This document shows positions 48,028-58,486 of a stretch of 64,000 bases of DNA, piece after piece. The DNA is from Trebouxia sp. TZW2008. Lineage: Eukaryota > Chlorophyta > Trebouxiophyceae > Trebouxiales > Trebouxiaceae. Location of the stretch: positions 62,001 through 126,000 of the forward strand of contig BDIU01000235.1 in NCBI GenBank assembly GCA_002118135.1. Reading direction: 5' to 3'. Within the stretch, counting starts at the first letter, position 1, and every line of letters begins with the position of its first letter. Made by a program: the position numbers and the translations under genes. Below the pieces are notes generated by a model that saw only the letters and a list, made by a program, of their open reading frames with translations, had not been told where the DNA came from and made no database searches.

Positions 48028-51000
48028 ATGGCTGATCAGTACGAGCACGCCCGGACACATAGTGCAGAGTCCTACGAGTCAGGCTCAGGCCCTTCAAGTC
48101 AAGCTAGCACCCTGCCTGGTGGTCATGTCTATAGTCATCAGCAGGCCGGTGGCAGATCAGCGTACGACGACTACAGCCAAGACGACTTGGTACGGCGAGT
48201 CAGCTTCCGTTTAAATCGCCATCTGGCCCCTTCAGCACATACTGCTAGCGCTTTGCAAGCAGCACACTTGTTTCATATGATTGATTTTATACGTGTGTGT
48301 ACTGCAGGATAGCCGTCAGCCCAGTTTCATCCACAAGAAAGGGGGAGACAACGTAGGCACCTTGGCAAGGTAGGCTTCAGTTTGGCGCTACCTCTGTGCG
48401 CACTGTTCTCACATTGCAGTAGCAGAATTTGAGGTTTGCGGGAACAATGCGCAGATTGGTAGAAGCACTTGAAGACTACGAGGGTGGCGATCCAGATGCA
48501 TACTCTGATGTATCTGCTGAAAACTCCCTTTTGTCTGGCGGTCACAAGCGGCGGGTGAGCATCGTCTTTTCCATCGCTGCCTACAGCAGAATAGCTGTGA
48601 TATTGCTGTGCAAGCTGCACATTGCATGCGCTTGTGTTGAGCTTGCAGGATGCTATTTGTAGTTGTTCCAAGCATAGCAGCCTGCTACAAATTGTGCTTT
48701 CACATGCTCTTTCCTGGAAATTGTGGGAATGCATTACACAGAGCTCTCACCATACGTCGGACTTGTGAACAGCTTGCTCGCCAAGACAGACAAGCAATTT
48801 GGGTGCACAGCCTGCTGCTCTGGGCTGGCGCGCTGTGCACACGGCCTGACTTGTATGTCTCCAATAGCTTGTGGAGTTCACACTCACAGGGGCACCTCAA
48901 GGCTCATACAAATTCCAAAACAAGTTGCAACATACGTACGTTGGCGTGCGACATGTTCTGTATAGTGATGAACTGTGTGAGGTGCCTATGCTGCTGGGAA
49001 TTTTGATCTGACCCACCTTCACAATGCTAGGGCAAAGCTGCATCTCTGCAGACTGTACGGCCAATGCTTTGTGTTCTGACCCAGCCATTGTTGAGAGTGC
49101 TGGGAGGAAGCAGCTGCATTTTTGCAGACTGTCTCAGCCATGCAATGCATTCTGACTCGATGGCTGTTGAGACTGCTGGTATAAGGCTGCACTTTTGCAG
49201 ACTGTACTACTTTGAGTCAGCCAACGTTGCCACTCCTGTGAGGAAAGTGCGTCTTTGCAAACTGTGCTACCTGTGCACAGCTTCTGAGCTTGCCTCTCTT
49301 TGGTGCAGATCACCTCCTCCCTGCTTGAGTCAGACTTCCCGATGCCTCACAAGCCCCGCAAAGGGGTGCCTTTCTATGATGAGGAGACAGAGGAAGAGTC
49401 GTATTGTGCAGCTCCTTTCAACATGAATGCTCATGACGTTGAGGCACCTTTGCCAACATCTTTCACTGAAGACGGGGAGGAAGCAACAGGTACTCACTTG
49501 GTGTTGCAAGCACAGCTCACTTATGGCTTCATGCATTCATGCTCTAAACGCATGCAAGGCATGCCTGCTGCTGAGCACCATCAGCAAGGACTCAATGTCT
49601 TGCTGATGGCATGTTCTCTTCTATTTTCTCTTGCGGAGCATGTCGTCTCAGAGCATTGCAACTGCAACTATCTCACAGCAGTGTTGTCCACTAGCTTCTG
49701 CCTAGCTTTTTGGGCACTCCAAGTAGGGCAAACTGACAATGGGGGCCTCGTATTGCTGCAGGCCCAGGCACACCTACCAAGTTCAAGAGAGGCAGAAAGT
49801 TCAGCTTGCACGGCTGCCTAGTCACCTTCCTCTACTTGTGTGCTTTCGGCTTCTATCTGTACGTCCGTATTGCCAAGACACTAGACCTGGGCAGCTACGT
49901 CTGGTATGGAGTGATAGTGTTGGTTGTGGAGCTTGCTGGTGCCACCACAACACTGGTGTGGTGCCTCAATATCATCATGGACCCTGTACATGAGCCCCTC
50001 AGAATGGATCCTGATAACCCAGGCCTGACTCTGGTACGTATGCGTCTTGCTTACCTCGTCATCAACACTGAAGCTGTCTTCAAGCATTGATTCCTCTTTA
50101 TTTGTGCGCATTGCATGCTAGTCACTGCTGCTTGCTGCCCTGTACACGTGTCTTCTAGTTACAGGTGTTCAAGTGTTTGTGGCAAAGCTGGCTGTCAACT
50201 CTAAGACTTCGGTATTGCTGCTCAAACCAGCAGGTTTGCTGTTCACCTGCATTGTCAAAAAGCTTGCCAGAACCTGCAAAATTAAGGACTCAAGCCTAGG
50301 AATCTCAGGGGACTACAGCCTAAATAGCAGCAAACTGAGAAACTTTGTCTGTGTGCAGACTGCAAGGCGGTATCATGTGCGGGTGCTCATACCCTGCTAC
50401 AATGAGTCTCTGGAGATTGTTGGCAAGACTGCTATGGCTGCATTGGATGCCATGATGCCAGCTGGCTGTGAGCGCACTGTCTACATCTGTGATGATGGCA
50501 AAGACGCTGCAAAGCGCAAGTGGTGAGTCCTGTTCCTCTTCTGCTGTTCCATGCGTTCTTACAGCCATTTGCTATCTTACGCTGTTTCACATCCATGTGA
50601 CAGACGCCAGACAGCTGTTAAAGGCAAGCATCGGACATTGTCCCGAGCGCTTGTGGTTGCAGCAGACTTTGTGACACTTTTTCAGTTGATTGCATTCTGA
50701 AACGCTTCATACCAAGCACAATAGCAACCATATTTGTTAGCACATAGGCTAGGTGTGTGTGTTTTGCCAGGCTGTGTTGTCAGCATCACAGCAGGGACGT
50801 GTGATGTTCATCTGATGTTCATCTGCTTAGTGTTAGACAATTCAATGTCACACTGGATATCTGAATGTATGCATTTAGGCACTCAGCATGTGCTTGGCTG
50901 GCTGCAGGGCTCGTCAGATGGGTTCAGACCTGGTTTATGTGTCAGGCCGCAAGCGCGCACCTGGTGAGATGAATGGGAAGTCTTGCAACCTGAACAACTG

Positions 51001-54000
51001 CCTGAAGCAGGTTTACCCCGAAGGCGTTCCCATTCCAATCACTGAGCTCGTCTGCATCTTTGATGCTGATCAGGTACAAACAACTTGCAATGTCAGCAGT
51101 CTTGCCTGTTACAAATTGCAAACTCGGGCTGCTTTGCATCTTTGATGCTGATCAGGTGCAAACATTCGCAATGGCATCACTTTTGCTGTGCCTGCCTGTT
51201 TTCAGTGCCTTGCGAAGCAAGACGCTTACCAGGTGCAAAAAGCTGCAGTGCTGCCAGTTTTGCTGTGCCTGCTTGTTTTTGAGTTGCGAAACTTGAACTT
51301 GTGAAGCAAAATGCTGACCAGGTACAAAAGCCCCAGTGCTATTGGTCTTGCTGCTCTTTTCTGTGTGACGTCACAAACTGTGACCTTGCAAGATGTTGGA
51401 AACTTGTGATTATTGTGGTAGTGTGCTGTATAAAGATTGTGGTTATTGTGTGCGTGTGATCTATGAGCGTTACATGCAACATATGAGGTGATTTCTGATC
51501 ATGCTGGTTCATTGCCATGAGTTGTTGCTTCGAGTGCTTTCTGACACAGCAAGTTCATTGCGCAGTGGATTGCTGCTGTTTGCTTTGGTGGCAACGCTCA
51601 GCTGCTGCATGCTGCTGACAATAACTTTGTGACTCTGCACAGGTCGCCAATATGGATTTCTTCACCAAGATGATCCCCCTCTTTGATGCTGGCGATGATG
51701 TTGGCATGGTGCTGTCCCCCCAGTGCTTCCACAACGTCAATGTTGGAGCAGACATCTTCAACCATTGCAACATCAACTTCTGGGAGTATGCACAGCATGG
51801 ATATGACGCCTTTGGCTTCATTTCCTGCACTGGTACCAACTTTCTCACAAGATCAGTGGCCTTTGAACAGTCTGGCTGGTCACCTGAGTACACTTTGACA
51901 GAGGATTACGCCCTTGGCATGGAGTTGACCAAGCGTAAGTGGGCCTGCCGATATGTGGAAGAGTATTTGGCTATTGGTGAAGCTCCAGAGCAAGTGCGTA
52001 ACTGCTTCCAGCAGAGGTCACGTTGGTGCAAGGTGAGTCTGTGATCTTCTTCTTTGACATTGCCTTGCCTAGTGTTGCCACACATATGTTATTACATGCA
52101 TGGAATTTGATCACTCAATTGCATTGGGCTGGTTTCTTTTGGCATCTGGCTGAACTCATGGTGTACATGGTCTTTCTTTCTGCTGCCTGCGAGTGCTTGC
52201 ACACTGACCAATAGTACGCAGTGCTGCATGCTCCTACTGCAACATGTAGCACTGCAAGGCTAAGGCTTCTACCACAGTGTGCTGTAGCGTCGCGGAGTAA
52301 ATGTTTGGTGAGAATTGTTATTGACTGAGCATGCGCTGTTGTGCAGGGTCACTTCCAAATTGTGCTAAACAACGACCACTGCCCCCTCTTCCAGAAGGAC
52401 CTAAGCTGGTTCCAGCGTCTCATGTACTGCTCTGGTGTGTGGGCCTACATTGTGGGAGCCATCACCACTCCCATGTTTATTGTCATCCCCCTGGTAAGTG
52501 CTGAAGTTTGCTGCCCATGCTACTTTGTTGTGGCTGTGTTCTGCATCAGCATTTTCAAGCTTGTCGACTGTATGCATTTTCATGGAGACTTCCCTGGTGA
52601 GTTACACATCTTGCTGCCTGTGCTGTCAACAATGCTATGTTCAGGGTCAGCATGTTGTTCCTTGCATGCGTGCAGGCACAGGTGTCGAAACAGTCAATAA
52701 ATGATCTAGCTTGCCTAACAATTGCATTGCTGAAGCGGATTATCTGCTGTCGCAGGTCACAGTGTGGGCTGGTGTGTTTCCCATTGTGGTGTCCTGGTGG
52801 GCAGCTGTTGCCTTAACTGCCTTCATCACAGCTCAGACCCTGGTCACCAGTTACTGCAGAAACCGCAAGCACTTCAAGCCACTGTGGTTCAACAGCGTCT
52901 CTAACAATATCCTTTGGTTCACCTTTGTCAAGGTGAGCCCCTGTTGTGCTGCCTGCACCTGCATGCAGTTTCTGGGTTATTCAACTCACCAAGGGTCCCC
53001 AAGGCCCCATTGTGGCCTGCTTGAAAGCTTTTACACTGTACCTGTCAAGGATTAAGCGGCAAATCTGCTGCTGCTACTATAGTTCCTCATTCTATGGTAG
53101 CCAGCTCAGTGCGTCAGTTTCCCATGGCTTGTCTCTCACATGCCATCAATATCTCTGTTGTTCACAATCTGACTTGGGCAGCATGCCTTGGGTTCTTGGA
53201 AAGTGCTGATGTTGAGTGATATGCAGGGTTGCTGGCGTGCCCTGGGTGCATCCTTTGGAAAGTCCATCACCTTCAAGACCACCCTGAAAGGAAACAACAT
53301 GCTGATGAAGAACGGTTTAGGAGACTTGTGGATGCCTTGCCTCTGCTTCTTGGGCCTGTTGGCCTCCCTGGGCTTTGGCTTGCACAAGGTGATTACAGAA
53401 TTCCTCATTTCCAGAACTCAATTGCTTGATTTCCTTCAGACATGAAAGTACATGCCCTGCACCATAACATTGATTGACAGCAGAAACTGCATTCAGATGC
53501 TGCTCTGGGCTTTACCTTGCACAAGGGTGACTAGGCTCCTTTGCATTACCTCAAGCTGACATCAACTGCTGTTGACTCTGACTGCATCTGTCAGCTTCAT
53601 GTTCTGCATGATGGGTTGCCCGGGTCTTGTCAGAGCTGTCAAGAGCATTCAGAGGTGGCCCTTCATCAAATTTTCTTGCACTCATCTCTGGGTCATATCG
53701 TGCTTCACCAATGCAGACCACTGTTGTTGCAGCTAGCATCAGTCCGTCGTTAACTGTGCCCTCTTGTCAAGCCAGGGCTGCACACGGTCGTGCCTGATCA
53801 CCGCAATGTTCATGTTGAATGCAATGTTGGAATGTGCAGGTCATCACGCAAGGCAGCGGTGTGATCACCACTCTGACTTTGTCCCTGGTGTGGATTGTGT
53901 ACTCCATCATTCCACAGTACCTGCTGCTGCACTACACCTGGGTGGGCAGAGGCACCACCCTTAGATACGCCTGCCAGCTGGGATTCTACATCTCATCCCT

Positions 54001-57000
54001 GTGTGGAGTGTGCGCCATCATTCTGTTGTGGCTTGTCTACCCCAAGACGGTGAGCACACACATCATATCTTTGTTTGCAGGCTGACATGACTGTGTATGA
54101 AAGCACATCATGCTTTTGCATATCACAGACGTTTTGTCTCTGCTGCTCTGCTCAGCAACTGGTGATGCCATCTGTACAGACAGGTTTTGGCTGTTGTCCT
54201 TCTGATGGCAGTTGTGTATCAGGCAACAAGTAGGCAAAGATATAAATCACATGAGCTTGTTCTGTCAAAACCTGCATCACAATATTTAGCCTGTCAGCTC
54301 CCCAAGATTGTCCTGACTGCATTCACAACAAGCCAGTTCAGAGCTGTATTGCTTTTGAAAGCTGCAACATTATCTGCAGCTGTTGGGTCATGTCAGCAGT
54401 CGTTGGCATTTGATCTGAATTGGCATTGCTGTTGCTGCAGTACAACTACGGGTCACGTCAGCAGTCGTTGGGACTTGTTTTCAGTTGTCGTTGCTGTTGC
54501 TGCAGTACAACTACGGCACCATGCTGACCAACTCCCACCAGTTCTACCGATCCCAGTGGATTGGAGCACTTCCAGATGGCTATGACATCCCTTGGAGGCA
54601 AAACGCTTTCACCACAGATGTTGGGCCGCCCACATTGAACTGGGGAGACATGTCTGGTGGCATCATGGAGGGTAGAGAAGCAGGTAATGCTCAAAATACT
54701 GCTTGTGGTACTGTAATGCATTCTGGTGGTACAGTGCATTCAGCATAGATGTTGGGCCGTGCACACACATTGAGCTGGGGTGACATATCTGGAGGCATTA
54801 TGGAGGGTAGAGAAGCAGGTGTTGCACATCTCTCTGCAGATTGCAGCATCAATGAAAAGCTGGTTGCCATTCACACGGCTTCTTGTGGGTCTCCTCATCT
54901 TGCATTGGAACATTGTGCAGTACCTTGTATCTTGCATGGGGAGCTTGTGATGTATCAACAGTCCTGTCATACGCACTACAGCTGTTGAATTGCCTGACGT
55001 TGCAAAGCTGCAACTAGCCTGTAGGGCTGTACATGCTTGCTTTGCTTTTGCACCACTGCTGCCTGGAGCACCAGCGCCACCATCATCAGTTGTAGGTACA
55101 ATTGTTCTTGGTACATACTTTCACACGAGTGATGCATTTTGCAGGTTCTCTGAAGATCACACCCACCATTGCATGGAGCACTGCCATGTTGGCTTGGGGC
55201 ATGCTGAGCTTTGGGGAGGGCTACAACAAGTCCAGTGCCTGGGAGACCGGCATGCAGACTCTGAGGTGGAACACTGACTACCTGCTGAAGACCATCAAGG
55301 ACGACCCCGACAGCACAGCCCTCTCCATGGGCAGTGAAGGGGGTGGTCCAGAGTATTTCATTGTGTATCAGGTGAGCTGGCAAGTGCTTTGAGCGAACAT
55401 TCATTTGCATTTGCATTGAATGTGTATACACTGGCTTGCAGCAAGTTTGCCAACCATAGCAGCAAAACCTTGCTGTCCATGCTCATGAGCAGCAGAACCT
55501 CACTCCCTGTGTTCACGAGTTGTTGCTATGGGAAGCCTGTTTGCGTTTTGAATTTAGCATTTCAGATGTCAGGTCCTGTACACAGCAACCGAGTCTGCTA
55601 GCTTCCTTGCTGGTGCAGTGCATGTTTGGCTGTGTGTGTGCCCTCTGTGCCGCACATCCGTGCTTGAGAATGACACTGCTATTGCTCTGCAGCTCGGAAA
55701 TGAGACATTGGAGAAGGCTACTTGGACAAGGCCTGAGGACGAGCAGCAGACCGATCGTCCAGCGTACTACACGACCACCTACAACGGAACCTCTGATCTG
55801 GCGGGTCAGATCTCTGCTGCATTTGCGTCCACGGCCATGATCTTCCGAGACTCCGACCCAATCTACTACAATAAGTTGATGAACTACTCTACACTTGTGT
55901 ACGCTGCTGGCGCCCGCAACAGGCGTGGTTACACCGCCGAGTTCCTGTACCCTTGCGCCGAAGATGCAGACAGCACAGACGTTGTTAAGACGGGCACTCC
56001 CAAGTGTTTGCCCGGGGATGAAATGTTCTCTGGCGCCATGATTGCAACTTACAACAGCACCAGCTACCTGGACGATCTGACCTGGGCAGCTGCCTGGCTG
56101 AATATGGCCACTGGAGATCCTGCTTACAGGGATGACGCCTACAGGCAAGATTCTGCTTTCTAATGCAAAGAGCTGATGCATGCTGCAGCTTCATGAGCAT
56201 TCTTGCAGCAGCGCTCATGTCTTTTGCTGACACCACTGCATTGATCTCTGCTGCTTTGTCTACGTTCATTTGAGTATTGTGTCTAATCAGTGCTGACAAA
56301 GCAGGAAAGGACATGCCATGTGCTGTAAGCAAGTGATGACTGCTCATCTACATCTTGACAAGGCTCAGATTTGAACATCTGACCATGCGCCATGCATATG
56401 GGGCAGTAGTTGCTCATGGCCAGTCTTGCTTGCTGATCATGATCAAGTGCAGTGTTATTCTATGCCTTCTGGAGAGCTGTACAGTCAATGTGTAAAGGCA
56501 GATCTCCTCTAAGACATTCTATGTTTGCAGGTGGTTCAACCTACATGCAAATTCAGCAGAAGCCAGCTACGACACAGAGTACATCTCAGACTGGAATCAG
56601 CTCATTTGGCCATCCACAGTGTTGCTGGCCAACATCACAGATGACACAGCCTTCCATTACCGTATCCAGCAGTACCTGCGTAACTGGCTGTGTACCTCTG
56701 GTAACACCATTGAGTACTCCAAGATGGGCCGTGCCTTCAACACAAATGATGCCTCCCTAGCTCAAGGCATGAACTCAGCTTTCTTAGCCCTCATCTACGC
56801 CCAGATGGTGCAAGACTCAGAGGCAAACATTGAGGCAGACAGATACACCAACCCCAATTATGCCAGGCGGTATCTGTGCTGGGCTCAAGCGCAAGCTAGG
56901 TACATTTTGGGGGATGACACACGCAGCTTCTTCGTTGGAGTTGACAATGACCCTCCCAAGCACATCTATGACAGAGCGTCTTCCTGCCCCAAGAACAACC

Positions 57001-57287
57001 AGACACAGTGCAATGCACTCAACTCGTTGTACACTCCCCAGCCGAACCCAAACATCCCTACTGGGGCACTTGTCTACGGCCCTGGCCTCAATGGTGACTA
57101 TTTTGTTGACCAAAGGTCAACGTCCAATGAGACATATGTCTCCCACGAGTGGAATGCTGGTATTACCGGCACCTTTGCTGGTCTGAACCAGTTGGTCTCT
57201 GGTAACAGCGGTTATGACCAGTGTCTACAAGGTTATGGTGTGCTGAGCAAGACCATCTCAATCTGTAATGACGGAGCAGTTGCGTAG
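48028..57287 (+). CDS. Cellulose-synthase-like GT2 fused to a GH9 endoglucanase domain
   Basis: Sixteen exons: 48028-48189, 48308-48352, 48426-48554, 49309-49489, 49762-50033, 50359-50522, 50908-51073, 51643-52032, 52347-52493, 52756-52932, 53227-53388, 53840-54049, 54506-54683, 55145-55371, 55693-56144 and 56531-57287; 1272 residues. Residues 1-170 are polar and probably disordered; two spans follow (about 189-240). The GT2 domain (264-520) has ICDDG (D308/D309), FDADQ (D370/D372), TLTED (D461) and FQQRSRW (Q497..R500-W501): the processive glucan-synthase set. About five more spans (510-735) follow, then a GH9 domain (736-1272) with AWGMLSFGEGY, RWNTDYLLK, WTRPED, YILGDD, GDYFVDQR and VSHEWNAGITGTFAG. 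No PilZ or RING domain is seen. Intron 15 has a GC donor. Likely product: a beta-glucan such as cellulose at the plasma membrane; this is inferred from motifs. Confidence 0.85.
49015..49300 (+). repeat. Tandem repeat (about 75-80 bp, four copies) in GT2-GH9 intron 3
   Basis: The words GCTGCATCTCTGCAGACTGTACGGCCAATGC / GCTGCATTTTTGCAGACTGTCTCAGCCATGC / GCTGCACTTTTGCAGACTGTACTACTTTG / GTGCGTCTTTGCAAACTGTGCTACC recur. Each copy has its own TGCAG and so offers a decoy 3' splice site upstream of exon 4 (49309). Confidence 0.7.
51055..51345 (+). repeat. Tandem copies of exon 7 end plus donor in GT2-GH9 intron 7
   Basis: The true exon end TTTGATGCTGATCAG|GTACAA (donor after 51073) is followed by TTTGATGCTGATCAG|GTGCAA (after 51155), GACGCTTACCAG|GTGCAA (after 51232) and AATGCTGACCAG|GTACAA (after 51321). 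The period is 77-89 bp and identity decays with distance. The exon end encodes the catalytic DxD. Confidence 0.75.
54385..54516 (+). repeat. 65-bp tandem duplication across the exon 13 acceptor
   Basis: Two adjacent units, each beginning GGGTCAYGTCAGCAGTCGTTGG and ending TTGCTGCAG|TACAACTAC, put a copy of the 3' splice site and first three codons of exon 13 just upstream (acceptor at 54440) of the true one (54505). Confidence 0.8.
54731..54820 (+). repeat. Copy of exon 13 3' half and donor
   Basis: GATGTTGGGCCG...GGGGTGACATATCTGGAGGCATTATGGAGGGTAGAGAAGCAG|GTGTTG repeats the true exon end (about 54616-54683) 135 bp downstream in intron 13. A small insertion breaks the frame. Confidence 0.75.
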
Positions 57288-58486
57288 CACGGGCAAAGTC
57301 CAGACCGGATCCGCTAGATATGTACTGCAGCCTATTTGTGTAAGTACAAGTGTTGTTCAGCTAGCTTAGGCAGCAGCTTTGCTGCTTGTTTTATGCCGTG
57401 TGAGCAATTGTCTCAGCGCTGCTTGCGCTAGGCTCAAGTATTTTGTGCCAATACATTGTGGGTTTTGCTGTCCAGTCTTGTATCTTGCCCCTTATTTTTG
57501 ACATGCTATGGAGCAGCTTTGTTTGCGCAGCTGGGTCACAACATGCTTCAAGACGATCAATCTGTCACAGTGTTTCCTGGGAAACCTGGAATAAACAAGG
57601 CGGTACCAAGTCCTGATTTCATGACGCTTTGACTGAAAGTGAAAGTTGTGACGCTCATTTTACCTTTACAATGTAATGAATTGATCAGCGCTCTGACAGA
57701 TAGCGACTCTCTGCATACAAGGAATTTCAGTGATGTCATGTCGTTGAGGCATGCAATCCCACAAAATGCATGCAGCTGCGGCAAAGAAAGCCATAATCCC
57801 TCAGCAACACCCAAATCTGAACAACACAACATACAGACTGCACTGAATCAGTCTGGAATGCACATGCGCATACTTCAGAATCATCAAGGGCTCATCATCT
57901 GCTCTGTTGCTCTAACGGTGTTGGCTGCAGCAAAGCCATCTTATTTTGGCAAGGCGTCTCGAAGTCTGTGAGTTCTGCAATACAGTGCACTTTATTGCAG
58001 CACTTGCTGGGAATGCCTGCAATCACTGCTGATCTTCGAGACAGCTTGTAGCGACCAGCAAGCTCCTTCCCATGGGCCAAAACATGTCCAAGACATACCC
58101 TCAAACCTCCGTGACCATGCATGCCATATGAACTGACAGCTGCTGCAAGTGGTCAAGACATATGAGCGGGCATCCACAGCAGATTTGTTTTGGCTTTCTG
58201 GCTTGTGGCAAGCTTACACTTTCTCAAATGAAATGATGAAGTTGCTTTTATGATAAACGCCAAGGTAATTGCCCCTGACTGTCATCAGAAACGCTCTAGG
58301 TCTACTGATAGTCACCAAGCAGACTCCTGTAGGCATGGCTCAACAGACAGGACATAGCAAACCAGACTCTCAAGGACACAGTCACGGTATGGTCTGTGAC
58401 GATTACAGTATGGTAAGACCTTCATCAAGTACATGTGGCTGAGCCTACAATGTCTTATGACTGTCGTCAACTACATAAGACTGAAC
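57288..58486. other. Convergent intergenic region (1199 bp)
   Basis: Between the GT2-GH9 stop and the aquaporin stop. A TGTAA word at about 57338, 50 nt past the stop, could serve as an algal polyadenylation signal. No gene is supported. Confidence 0.5.
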
